DNA of 64,000 bases from positions 20,674,245-20,738,244 of the forward strand of contig QCXZ01000086.1 in the NCBI GenBank assembly GCA_025024175.1, given 5' to 3'. Under the pieces are notes generated by a model. It saw only the letters and a program-made list of their open reading frames with translations, did not search any database and was not told the DNA's origin. The stretch comes from Rhyzopertha dominica. Taxonomy: Eukaryota > Arthropoda > Insecta > Coleoptera > Bostrichidae. The first letter of the stretch is position 1, and each line of letters opens with the position of its first letter. Made by a program: the position numbers and the translations under genes. Below are positions 48,550 through 61,700 of the stretch, in pieces.

Positions 48550-49910
48550 ATCATTTAATTTTTGTTTCAATTATACATATCGTATAAAACCTTCCTTATT
48601 TATATACCTACACTTTCACTGAATGTCGTGAACTTTTTTTGTCCACCTTTTTCTCTCGTATATAATTTTTTCTAATATTTTTAATGGATGTATAAGGTAC
48701 TATTTAATAATAGTAGATTTAATAATCACCTGTAACTTTAACCGGTTTAGTACATGCCCCATCTTGATCAAACCTTGATACACATTCATTACTATTTCTT
48801 GAGCGTCTGGATGCAAATGACGCCTCTTTTTCTTTGACAGTAGTTTTTCGTTCTCGCTTGCTTCGTCTATCTCTTGCGGCTAGTGAGAAGGGCCAGCTTC
48901 TTCTGCATTTTCCAATGGACGAAACGTGTTGACGAAAGAAATTCACTTCGAATTAGCACAAAAATGTCAAAGCATAACTCTCACGTAAGACGATCGGTTG
49001 TCAACTAAATGTATTTTGTTTCTAATTGCTCTACTTGCTATCCATTTTATTGAGANAAGAGTTAAAGGGAATTTTAGAAAGAAGGGATTATTTTTGCAGT
49101 GACGGTCGAACTTGGATATGCCCATTCATTTTATTGAGGTTTGAGCATTTTCCTATAAATTCTGGGTAAATCGTGGTAAACAAGTACCTGTACAGGTAAG
49201 ATAGCAAAAATGTTCACGCAAATGTTGTGCAAATTCATATCTAAAGCGGCTCTAAATGGTGGCACAAATTCGATTTCTAAATAGGATTATCATTGTCAGT
49301 ACGACACTGGAACCGTTTGCGGGAGAAGAAAAGATGTGTACATTTATGGTCACGGCACGGGTCCGTCGTAAACCCATTTTGAAGCGATTGATTTCTACAC
49401 CCTCCATATAACCTTATTCTAATATAGATAAAACAAAAATCGAAATAAAGAATACAGTTTTGTGCTCCACGCACCTAACACTTAAGTAACAAACCACACT
49501 ATTCATGCGTATTTTTTGAAACAGCACACCAACAGAGGAAAAATTTAAAAAAAATAAAAAAAATAGGTAAACTTTAGTTTGCAAGGCGACTACTTTTGAA
49601 ATAAGTTTATTAATGGATTAGCGGGAGAGACACCCCTTCAAAAATCTTAAATGGAACGACCCATCTTATAATACGTCATTCAAAAGTGTATTTCACAATT
49701 AATTAGTTTCACTATTTTTCATTCATTTGCGGGATAGTAAATGAATAAGTACAGGGTTTTTTTATATTGCAAACACTTTTTGAGATATAGACCAAACTTG
49801 TGTGTGTTTTTATAAATAGTAACCATAGTTGACTATGACTCCATCAAAAATATGTCATAAAATTACAGCCACTTTTTAAAATTTAGTGAAGGTATTATGT
49901 AGGGGTGAAA
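48550..49910. other. AT-rich DNA, nothing recognised
   Basis: A basic 75-codon minus frame (48719-48946) lies behind the transposase but has no known motif. Confidence 0.4.
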
Positions 49911-49917
49911 AAATGTA

Positions 49918-51266
49918 GGCGGCCGTAGAAGTAAAAATTGCAAACAGATGACGAATACATCTAAAGTTTGAGAATACAAAACATAAGTTATTTATTTAGT
50001 AATCTACGAAAGCATGAGTGCTGATAAATAAATACTGAAACAATGGCTAACGCCAGATTTGAATATATAGGACGATTAAATATGATCGGTATATTTTATA
50101 AGCGTAGATTTAATACCGACCAAGCTGCAGTATATTTAGAAAGGTATGCGGTATTAGCTAGTATTTTTATACATTTGCTTTGATCTGTGTAAGGTTTCCT
50201 GATAAAATAAGTTACTATCTTATGGATCAAATGGAAAACCTCGACTGAAAGTTTATGAAAAAGAAAATGACGAAAATGATCTAACACATGTTATAGAAAT
50301 GGTAGAGACAAACCCGAAAACATCTGTTAGACAAATAGAAAAAGAAGTTGGGATATCAAAAACACGTTCAAAAATAAATATATCCCATATAAAACAAAGA
50401 TAATACATCAATTACATCCCGGTGGCTCTGAAAGACGAACCGCATTTTGCAATTGGTACTAATATTCGCAATCATAACAATTTTGGAAGGAACATTATTT
50501 GGTCTAAAGAGTGCTACATAAGTTGTGATGGTATTTTCAACTGTAATAACGTCCGTCATTGGTCAGTAGAGAATCAGCATGTCAATATAACGCCACAATG
50601 CCCAGGAAGGTTTGACTTCAATGTATCATGTTTTGTTTTGACGGAGATATTGATTAATCACTTTTTTAACGGTATTCTAAATACCCAAAGATACTTAGAT
50701 ATATTAAATACCTGTTTCCCGAAACTGTTAGACAACATTCCTCTTGCAAAGTTGAGGGATATTTATTTTCATCAAAATGGAGCACTTTGCCACAATGTAG
50801 ATTTAGTTAGGGACTACTTAAATCAACACTTTCTAAATCAGTGGGGGGTCGTAGACCTCCAGATTTATCTATTTTGGGTTATTTTCTAGGAGGATATATA
50901 TAAAAAATATTGTTTATCAAAGACCGCACGAAACGCTAGAGGAGTTAATGAATTTACTAGGCGAACCTTTGAAGAACTACCTCTTAGTCCTATGTATTTA
51001 TTTAACTCAATAGAAGCCCTCTCTACCATATGTGCATTAAGTTTCGAGCATAGCGGGCAACATTTTGAGCAGCATTAGCAATAAATATAAATATGTTTTT
51101 CTATTTTGTGTTTATTTTTTTTGTTGATTTAATACATTTATGTTATATTGTATATTTCTTTTATTTTTCTTAGCTCTTACAGTGATATACTCAAACTTAA
51201 AAAAACAAATTTAAATTTGACAGATGCATTAGTTATCTGTTTGCAATTTTTACTTCCATAGCCGCC
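49918..51266 (+). mobile_element. mariner/Tc1-type transposon, second family, with intact TIRs
   Basis: Starts GGCGGCCGTAGAAGTAAAAA and ends with the inverse (TACTTCCATAGCCGCC), TIRs about 30 bp, flanked by TA. The + strand codes, with breaks, for a start MANARFEYIGRLNMIGIFYK, a helix-turn-helix IEMVETNPKTSVRQIEKEVG, then IIWSKECYISCDGIFNCNNV, RHWSVENQH and DIYFHQNGALCHNVDLVRDY. SKECYIS replaces the usual SDE, so the first catalytic Asp is changed to Lys; FHQNGALCH likewise replaces the QDGAPxH Asp by Asn. Dead transposase in a mostly complete element. Confidence 0.8.
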
Positions 51267-51269
51267 TAT

Positions 51270-53770
51270 ATCTTTAAAGAAACGCAGTGTACTGACTGAC
51301 AAAAATGTATGAACTAAAACTGTTTTAAACTAATATAAGTAGACGTTAAAGAATAAACAATAACAAAAAAAGCAAAAGGGTTTTTGCAAAAAATAGAAGT
51401 ATATAAGGTAAAGAACATCATATCTCTGTACAATCGAAAAAAATGATATAAAAACTAATTATGGTTTAATTCGCGATTCAGCAGAAAAACTAGCAATCAA
51501 TGCAATTATAAACATAGAACAAATTAATAGCGTTCAACTTTCGAACACCAAATCAAACAAAAATAGAACTTGTAGCTTTTTGCGTCGGATTTTAATTATA
51601 AAATTATAAGCAAAAAAAAAGAATAACGTCAAAAAGTTAACGTTTTCGGAAATACACTAAGTGGTCTAGTTATCGTCTTTGAACAATGGAATTAAAGTAC
51701 TAAAAACCATGGTTAAAATTTTAATAAGAAACTGGTAACACTTCAAATTACCAATTTGTTGCAAATCTTTAAGCATGATTTTAAAAAATATGTCTATATG
51801 TGTATCGCTTAGAGTTCCATTTATAATCAAAATCACAAGTCAGGTCGTATCTTACCTTACATAATTAAACTACACTGTTTGACGCTTATATTAGAATATA
51901 TTTCACTGCATTAACTGTAACGATTTGGTCCCAACAGCAAAGCCTTAGGTGCGCACGATTCCCCCATCGCATAAAAATTAATGGCAATATTTAAAAAAAT
52001 GCATATTTGTCCCTTGTACCACCTTGTATAAGTATGTCGCATTCATTTATCGCTACTCCTTTTACTCGAAATATTTTTGTTTTAGATTTCAAATAAATCC
52101 ATCAATTGGGTGAGCATGGTAAATTATACAAGTTACTAATGTTCAAACTAAAACAAATACTAAGTTAGTTAGCAAAGCTTGATGGTTTGTGGCCGGTTTA
52201 ACTAACGATAACCCATTCACCCCGATATCAAGCATCTGCATGACATTATTTTGGAGATTTACCTGTAATCTTGTGAAAAATAGTATGTGGCGGCACTAAT
52301 ACTTAGCTAATTTAAACTTAAATACTGCAAATACCTTACAATTATGGCGGAATTTGATTAGAATTCTCTCGAGAGAAATGCACTATTCGCGAAAGTAATT
52401 ATTTTATTTAAATTTTTCCCAAAATTACTATTTATTGTTATTACATAATATCTGATATTTAGAAATATGATGGGCAAATTTATTTGTTTCCCAATTATAA
52501 TCTTAATATAAATTTATCTGACAAAGACATTGTAAACTGGGTGATTATCGTAATGGAAATTATCTCTCTATTTTTGACGGGAGTGTTTCCCCATTTAGAT
52601 AGAAAACAAAAGCGAATTAATATTAGGTGCACAATGTTTCATGTGTCATAGATATCAACAAATGAATTCTTGTAACATTAAGATTGTCTGAAAATTGATA
52701 TATGTTTGATACCTATCTGAAATAAAGATAGTGTTGCTGTTCTTATTTTTAATAAAAATTCAGTTTTGCTTTAGACAAATAGTGCAATTTACACAATGCA
52801 ATGAAAGAAAAATAAGATGTAAAAGGTAAAACAGCGTTCCATTCAGCCTTTTTAATACTTTGACGTGGATAAACAAGGCGGAGCTATACGCTGCCACCCC
52901 AGTTCATTACAAAATTAACAAAAATCACTTATTTAGCGCTTTGCTAGTTATTTCAGTAAACGTAATGCCTGCATACCTAATGCTGAAATGAAAACTGTAT
53001 ATACTCGTATATTTGTTTGAAGTTTGAAGTGGAACAAAACCTTAACCACGTACAAAAGCTGATGTACTTAGATGACATACTACATTGTTTGTAATGTGTA
53101 TGTTAATAATAAAGGACGAAATGCGCCAAAACTGGCAATCTTGACACTAACTGTTTTTTAAAAAAGGCTTTTGACAAACGGTTGTAAAATATTTTATGCA
53201 CTCATGGTGCTCACATTTCTGCATGCTGCAACACGAGCATTCCCAAACGTTTTAAATTTCTTATGAGTTTTTATTGCCCACTTAAATGTTTGCGTCAAAC
53301 GATATCACGTTGTAATCTCTCGGAATTAAAAATGGGTTTAGTTTTAATAACAGTAGGTCCTTTGTTTTAGGTTTATAGAAAAGCACGAACGACTTGGACA
53401 AAAACCATAAACTGAGGGTGTAGGAACCATAAAACCTGATTGTGTTTTAGTAATAGTAGAATACTACGAATACGTTTTAACATAAGTTCATTTCATGGCA
53501 TGTTAGGATTGATTGTGTTTAGGGCAATAAAATTGTAATTGTCCAGCTGTGCAATAAATAAAGACATATAACGCTTTTGTCTGCAGTAGTATGTGAAAAA
53601 TTGATTTTATTTAATTATAATTGAATAAACTCAAAAAGAGGTTGTTGTCTTTGTTCTGCAATCTAGGATGATCGTCAGCTTTATGATTAAAAATGTGAAA
53701 TGCATAATAATAATAATAAATAATAGTAACAGTATTTCAAATACATGTATGTTTAAACATTTCACATCGG
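51270..53770. other. AT-rich DNA, nothing recognised
   Basis: No motif-bearing frames. Confidence 0.5.
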
Positions 53771-53778
53771 AACAATAT

Positions 53779-53935
53779 AAAATCGTTTCTTTCTCTAAAA
53801 AATTGCAATACAATGTTGGTTTCTACCAAACAATATTTTTATCAACTGTTTGTACAGCAAATTAAAACAGCATGAAATTGTTGACGAATAACGGTAGAGC
53901 GGTAGATTGATTACGAAAAATTTTAAATTATACAA
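53779..53935. repeat. Direct repeat, copy A (partner at 55037-55170)
   Basis: AAATCGTTTCTTTCTCTAAA through to TTGACGAATAACGGTAGAGC is nearly identical to the partner; this copy has an extra AAAACAGCATGAAA and a few substitutions. Confidence 0.8.
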
Positions 53936-54056
53936 TATAAAAACAAGTAAAAACAGACACGGCAACCAAGCAGGTACAAAATAAAAGAACAGAAAGCTTT
54001 AGAATATTAAAAATTGTCAGAATGCAGAAAATTTTTGATGGAGTAAAATTCATCTT

Positions 54057-54500
54057 ATGTTCATGCGCCTAAAATGAACCCTATCCGAGAAAATGTTAAA
54101 ATTCACATTTTCACTGCTGAACTAAATCATTTTGTTTTTATCAAATTGGCCGTGATAAATAATAAATCTGTGTTAGATATGAATGTCAATGTAACTGACA
54201 TTTTGACAAAAATTTATAAAAACTTTGAAATAATAATAATGAGATATTTATATAAATGAGTAGGCTGACATACTCAATTTATATGAATATTCCATTATTA
54301 TTTTTTCAGAATTTTTGCAACAAATAATGTAAAGTATTGTCAAATAGTCAATGCAACAGTGACATCAAACACACTTTTATTATTTATTACGGCCAATTCA
54401 ATAAAAACAATATTATTTAGTTAAGCAGTGAAAATGTGAATTCTAATATTCAACTGCAATTTTCTCAAGAAGGGTAGATTTTAGCCACATGAACAAAGAG
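54057..54500. mobile_element. Foldback (long inverted repeat) element
   Basis: Arms of about 200 bp (54062-54270 and 54290-54498) are inverted copies meeting around TGAGTAGGCTGACATACTCA. The ends read GTTCATGCGCCTAAAATGAA and the inverse of GTTCATGTGGCTAAAATCTA. No coding capacity. Confidence 0.7.
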
Positions 54501-54905
54501 TATCTTTTTTTTTGTTGACAAGGCCCAAAAAAGCAGATATTTTTGAAAAAATACTTACCCTTTTTTAAAGTTAACAGTTGATATTTATTAAAAATGTTAT
54601 ATCAGTCATCAGCAACTTGATGTTTTTTTTTTAATAAACAACAATTATAAAAATAATAAACAACTGATACAAACCGGCTAGTAAAATAAATATATATAGT
54701 TATTTATTATCTTTAGCATGGCATTGTTTTGTATTGTATTGTATTGCTTCTTCATTATTTCTATGGAGAGAAAGTACAAAAACAAAGTCCTTTATTTATT
54801 ATTATTTGTATTGGTTGTTGCAGTTTTGATCTTCTGCGTCCAATTTTTGTATTTTAAATGAAAATCTGTACGTTATTGCATTGTTGAAATTATGGGACAC
54901 TATTA

Positions 54906-55170
54906 TTATACAGGGTGATCAGTTAAGGCTGGACAGCCGCCGTATCTTGGAAATTAATCATGTTAGAATCTTGAGGTTAAATATTATGAAGTACCTAACT
55001 TTGTCCCTAAGTGGCGCATTTAATATAACATTTCAAAAAATCGTTTCTTTCTCTAAAAAATTGCAATACAATGTTGGTTTCTACCAAACAATATTTTTAT
55101 CAACTGTTTGTGTAGCAAATTGTTGACGAATAACGGTAGAGCGGTAGGTTGATTACGAAAAATTTAAAAT
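54906..55170. repeat. Transposon end joined to direct repeat copy B
   Basis: Starts TACAGGGTGATCAGTTAAGG, a transposon-like terminus after TATTAT, and at 55037 enters the block shared with 53779-53935. Its other end is not visible. Confidence 0.5.
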
Positions 55171-57165
55171 TTAGCGGTAGGTGTGGCAGCACTGACTGGC
55201 AATGACGCGCGAGTTCAACGTGTTGATGGTTTCCTTTTAACAAGTAGGGTACGACGAGGTCTGGTATAGGCAGTTTTCGCTAGATGGCGCTGTCGTATTC
55301 TTTTTAAAACNCTTCTTCAAAATAATATTTTGTGTTGCTGGTTATCCAACCGAATAGCGAATATAGCAGGACGTCCTTGTCTAGAAAAACGTGTTGTAGT
55401 TTGTTGCGATTGCGCAGATAGGCATGAAAACAATTTTCATCGCTTTTATTCTATTTTATACGTCTAAGCAGATACGGAGTATTTGTCAGACATTCAGCGG
55501 GAGATGTCTGATCCTTCCAGATGCCATAATATACTCATGCCGCATGTACATTTATCCGGCGCAGTCCAAAAAAATTCATCCGTATTGCAGGTCACAGAAC
55601 GAGAGAGAGACAGTAGATCCAGTGGTGAAGCGCNATTGAGAAACAAACATTCGTTGAGGTAGAGGCGTCCGAAGCATGGTGGATGATCGTTTACTACGCT
55701 GTTNGTGTTTTGTAACCGCGTTGTGAGTATCTGTGAGTTAATTTGTGAACATTCGTGAGAAAACCGTTTACATGAACTTGTTACAAACTGTCCATGCAGA
55801 GTAAGCACGGTTTTTCTGTTCGTGGACCACATGTTTTTGCCAGATCCTGTTGATCAAAAGGATAACCAGAAAGGTATACCTCTGCTGTAAGTAAATAAAG
55901 GAAAGAAATATCTAGCATTAATGAGAACGTACTGAAAACAATCGGAACTAATAAAATTAATAATGTTTTTCGAATGTAAAACAATGAATATAATGGACAG
56001 TTTTAAATATCAACATTTACAAATTTAATCCTCGTGTTGTACTGCACATTTTACTCACAGATTTTTAAATAGAATGTACATCTAGTTAGTTAAGTTTTTG
56101 TTTCTTCGTGGACTCCACAATTAACACTTCGCTGGTCAGCACAGGTACGCGAACCGGTACGAGGTTTCCCTCCCTATTATCATGTGTTTGGATCTGCGAA
56201 CGGGCCAAAACAAAGCGGCGTGATTATAGATCACTTTTTTTGGTTGTGCGTAAACCACATGTACTCATCGACCCCCCTCAACCCCTACAAAAGGTTTGAT
56301 TCTGAATCTGGTAATGTACGGCCTCCCGAAGAACCAGCTAGCGTCACCTTTGTAATCTCTTTTTATTCGTGATTTTTTATCAGGATTTTTATTCTTAGGT
56401 CGATACGTTCTTTTTTAGGTGGCGTCGGTCCGCGNCTGTAGGTGTAGANCGGGGTATTGATTCTATAAAACGCCGTCACAACAACCGCGNCCCCACCTCA
56501 CAGGAATGTATAGTACGCNATGGGGCGTGGCGACACCACGTGGATCTNCACATTTTACTCCTCTCACAACATCGTGAATGTGTCTGGTAGAGATTTTAAA
56601 AAGATTCATTGTTTGTTAAATAGCTCATCTCCGTAATAAGCGCCTCCGCCATTTCTAATATCACGGAAAGCAAATTCGAACAAGTTAATTTGAAGCATTT
56701 TAAAAAACGTCGGAAAATAAGAGCTGCTGTTCACAAACGTTAGAGTAAGAGTAGTGCCTTCAGAATTTGTAAACCTTGTAGGTATTCGTTATTCGAATAT
56801 GTAGTAAACCGAATATATTTGTTTATAGTAGTCGTTTTGTTAGAAAACGAATAAACGTACTCTTCTTACAGAGACAGAATAAATGGAATATCTTAGTTTA
56901 GGTACATTGCACAATGCATGCAATGGTAAAGTGAGGTTGTCCCCCACAACGTTTCCTATTCGTATACTCGTACTTATTATTGTCCATTGTTGGCCATAAA
57001 TAAATCGCGAACAGAAGAAAAATCTCAATTACAAGTGCCAACGTTCAGGCCATTACAAAATTAAACTTACGATTAAGTTTTTTTGCTAACATAAAAGATA
57101 ATAACGAACTTTCGATAAAATTTACATCTCAGAAAAGTATGTGTAGATTTTTTTAGTTAGTTGAT
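55170..57165. other. Mixed DNA with many N, no gene identified
   Basis: Parts (55200-55300, 55600-55750, 56100-56560) are less AT-rich. The frame ending 56372 (PPYYHVFGSANGPKQSGVII, then DHFFWLCVNH) is protein-like but unknown. N bases at 56435-56548 limit reading. Confidence 0.35.
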
Positions 57166-57170
57166 ATATA

Positions 57171-58789
57171 CAGGGTCGCTACAAAGTATGGAACCAGCAG
57201 GATATTTCAGGTTATGTTCGACCGATTTTTCTGAAATTGTACATGGGCCTATGGGTAATTAAAATGAATTTTCTCAAATTTTTTAAACTCCGTGTCAGTT
57301 TTCATTTCCGAGATACGGGCGCAAGTTGCATTTTTTTAATGGGAAGGGGGGTCAAAAGGCACTTTATTGAAAAAGATATTTTTTCATGATTTCAAAAATG
57401 TATCACACTTGTAGAATTTACTCAGAAGAGTTGGGAAAAGTGTAAATACAGTAATTGAGCCTGACAAAGAACGATAAGAATGAAAACAATTTTCTTTGTA
57501 GCTAAAATGGACAAAAAAGCCAGGTATTACCGTTTTCCTTGACTGATGTTACCTAAAAAGTAAAAAAGAAAAACTAGATTTCGTGAAAAAATACTGAAAA
57601 AATACTGTATTTTTTCAAACTTACACTAACAGGAAAACAGAAAAAATCAAGCGGCGGCAGATCAAAGGAACGTGCTGGGCATTCTATTCTGTCTGGAAAT
57701 ATCGCATTCAAATATCCACGAACGTTGACTGCAAAATGGGACGGTGCACCATTTTGCTGAAAGCATATCTATTCAGCAGCATTTTCACGATTAGGGAAAA
57801 AAATTCCATTGATGAAAATAGTCCCAATAAGGTGTTCACCCATACCACACCAGACATTTACTTTCTGAGGGTGTGGTTTGTGGACTTGTTCCATCCAATG
57901 TGGATTTGTGTTGGACCAATATCTGCAATTATGTCTATTCACATTACCATTGAGCAAAAAGGTCGCTTCATCAGAAAACATAATCCAAATTGAAATGTTC
58001 ATGTTCATAATTGTTTCGCAAAATTCTATCCTACGATCGAAATCGTCTTCTAATAAGTGAATTTTGTATGGGCGAAACTTCTCTTTTTTCAAAATTTTTT
58101 GAACAGATCTGCTAATATGGTGAGTGAGAGCACGCTGTTGTACGAAACACTTGGGATTCTCTTGCACATCTAAAAGGACATTCAAGCTACTTTCTTCACT
58201 TGTAGCAACTTTTGGATGTCCTGGTCTTTGACGATTTTTAACGTCGCCGGTTTCGTAAAAAAAACTGCAATATTTTAATAATCTGGCACGATCTTCAGAA
58301 ATTGCATTGTAGAGTGCAACTACTTCCGAATAACTTCACCTTCTATCTCCATAAGCGATCATCATCAAAATTTCGATGCGATCATGTTCAGTTAACTGAG
58401 GCATTGCGATTACAAATAACAAAGGAAATGAAAATTATCACCAGTCACGAGGAAAATGGAGACACCTGGAGTTTGTGTTCTTACTTAGCGATAACGAATA
58501 TCTATGGATTTTATCACGAAGTTTTTTGCAAGACCCAAGTTTGTTATCACACTTTTCTCAACTCGGAAGCAATAAATTGCACAAGTGTGAAAATATATCA
58601 TTTTAAAAGATACGCTTCCTGTTAAAAAATGCAACTTGCGCCCATATCTCGGAAACGAGAGCTGACACGGAGTTGAAACAACACCAGAAAATGCATTTTA
58701 ATTGCCCATAGGCCCAAGCACAATTTTCAAAAAATCGGTCGAACAGAACCTGAAATATCCTGTTGGTTCCATACTTTGTAGCGACCTTG
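57171..58789 (-). mobile_element. mariner/Tc1-type transposon copy 2, inactivated
   Basis: Same TIRs as the copy at 35930-37456 (CAGGGTCGCTACAAAGTATG and inverse) with TA at both ends. The minus strand holds [60 protein letters not shown] then [13 protein letters not shown], followed by NVWCGMGEHLIGTIFINGI; the C-terminal third with the WFQQDG and SPDL motifs is deleted. It is longer on the 5' and 3' non-coding sides than copy 1. Confidence 0.85.
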
Positions 58790-58794
58790 TATAG

Positions 58795-61700
58795 ATACTA
58801 TCATTCCAGGTGGTTGTTTCGATACGTTATGTGGTGTTTATAAAAAACTTATCTTATGGTATCTTAAAAGTGTCCCCCATTATCACAATTTAAATATGGT
58901 CACTTTATGCATGGGAAATAGTAAATTTACCATTTAAAATTGTGTATTCGAATAGGGGTATTATTAAAAAACAAATATTAGATATTCAAAAAGAAATAAA
59001 ATTTGAAAATATATATTATTCGAAGGTAAATATCGTTGGTTTATTCGTTTCCGAATATTATTCGTTTTAATGTATTCGAATAACGAATATATTATATATA
59101 TTATTTCTGAGCCATACGATCGCTATTTAATGCTTCACATATATGTAGGTAAGATATTGATTAAGTTCGACATTCATAAAGCATAGGCCTAAACGAATTT
59201 AAAAAATATATGTTGCAATTTGATGACCTGGTCAAGAGGAGCCCATCTGCCCAAAATCAAATGTACAGTAGAGACAAAAACAGTATTTTAGTTTATGAAA
59301 TAAAACATTAACACTAATACTTCCACATGTATTTTTCTAAGGACTAGTATTTCTTATAATTCAACAAAGTATGATACAATATAGAGATAAATACCTACAA
59401 AAGAATTAATAATAGGTAACAAATTTAAATAAAATATCGAAAAGTGATAGTAGATTAACTCATTTCCAATCGATAACCACGTGTCATTATGCAGTTGTTT
59501 AGAAGTTACAGGTATTTTTATAGATTTTCTGAAAATCACTACCCTGACACTAAATCAAGTATGTCACATGTTGCTTGGTGTAAATCTTTCGCGACAACGC
59601 ATAAATAAAACCTTATCACGGGCATCTGCTTTGTAAGAAAATAAATTTTTTTCTTATCTGATTTTTTTTCTTTATTGAATTCACTGGAAACGCTTAAATA
59701 AGCTCTTGCAAGTAAACGGCTTGCTTTTTTCAAACAAAATTGTATTATAACAACAGATTTTGAACCCTTTTGTAACTATTATTCATTTCCATTCATTCCA
59801 GAACAAAATCTTTTGTTAGAATTTGTAGAAAAATACTATTTGTACTAAGGAAGATATTGATTTTATAAACACATGCTGTTTTTAATCGTAATTTTCTTTG
59901 GAGCAATTCCTAAAGCTCTGGTTTCCAATGACTTTCTAAGAAATGTCTGCACGCCAAAACATTATAACCGTATTGGAAATTTGATACTATCTTTTTGTAA
60001 GGATTGCTCATTTAGCTCGAAATATACTTATATAATGTATTGCTGATTACATATAAGTAGATTTATAGGTTACAGAACTCTTCAACCGAATAATAAAAAA
60101 TAAACTAACAATCTATCCGTCTGTAAGTAGAGAAGACATGTAATAGATAGAGAAGAAAACAAATAATAGCATTTAATGTGGTTGCTGTTGTTCTTTGTTA
60201 TTTTGTATCAAATACGGTTTTCGATGTTTTGTTTTAGTAATAGTCGCAACATAAACAACTTAAAAAAATCTAATAAAACTTTCATTACTTTCGCATGACG
60301 ATTGTGAGATTGTGTTATAGTTTTATAATGTAATTATCTCGGTAATTATATTCATCGAGGCGAACTGTCATGTAGATTCAGTGCCTAGTGGTAAATTATT
60401 TTGGTTGTTAATAATATTATCAAAAAACCCTTGCACATACGTCTTCTTCTGGAAGACAATATTAATTAAGGACCGGAGGAAGACTTTTTAAATGCTTGTA
60501 ATGCACACATTTCTACCAGAGACTTAATCAATCCATTTTTAAATATTCGATATTATTGTATAAGTTAAATATGTCTTGGATGATTATATTTAGTTCACAT
60601 CAAGGTGTTGTCCACTAGTGGCAATCGGTGTACTTAATGTTTTAATATCCGTTCAAAATATGTAATCGAGTACGTCAACTTTATTTCAAAGAATATCACT
60701 TTTCTGGAATTGACATTTTTCGTTTGTGCTTTGACGTCGTCGGCAACTCATTTGTACGAAAATGTCAAGAAAATGTGACCTCAAAGCGAAAGGTTTTTGG
60801 AGACTTTTCTGCTTAATATCAAGCATCCCAAAAAGATTTAGGGGTTAAGTTATTTTATTTCCAATAATAAAAAAAAATCTTGAAATCGACATCAACAAAC
60901 GGCGACTACAATAAATGCAAAAATTGAAGGTAGGTACTGTATAAATAATTAATAACTAAAGCAGTCGGAATGAAAATGTCTGAAATGACTTCCAGTATCT
61001 TGGCAATATCCAGCTGTCAATGATACTCCTGAAGAAAAAAAGCGAGACCAAAAATATCGCCTGGAATTGACAGCATTTCTGTCCTGTATATATGTAACAA
61101 TATTAATTTCACAGTAATGTCTACCCATGCCATACTTTACGAACGCAAAAAGTGTCTTTTTATTAAACTATTAGACTAGATAATTTACGTGCTTGTTTCG
61201 TGAAAATTTCCGCGATCATCAATGAAGTTAAAAGTAAAAACGTAACATTTGTTTCCTTTCGAGATCAGCAACTTTCGGCTCTCTTTCTAAAGTTTCTATT
61301 CTTAATAATTAATATATTATTGACCTATTGTGGTATATTTTACTACATTTGAGGTTCTGTCGTAAACCTTTTTTACTAGTAAAAGGGGTATTTTATTTTA
61401 TACGAATGCGAATTTATCGAAAACGTTTTATGTATATTTTATCATATTAGTATATGTGATGTAATGCACTAAAACGTAATTCTTTGAAACCTCGTCTAAT
61501 ATTGAGAATTACAAAAAAAAAAACATGAAAGTACAAATGTAATACCAATCTAAAAAAAACGATGTATCAGAAAAAATTACCAATTTAAAAAGAAAAAGTT
61601 TTCTGTACATTTTTTTGATATGACCAGTGCTCTAAGTACCTTTTAACTTTTCACTATGGTTGGTGTTCTTTTATTATATTCGCCAGATACTTAATAAGAA

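Noticed and set aside
54720..54760. GTATT short tandem run as a telomere-like repeat
   Set aside because: Only a few imperfect units of simple AT-rich sequence.
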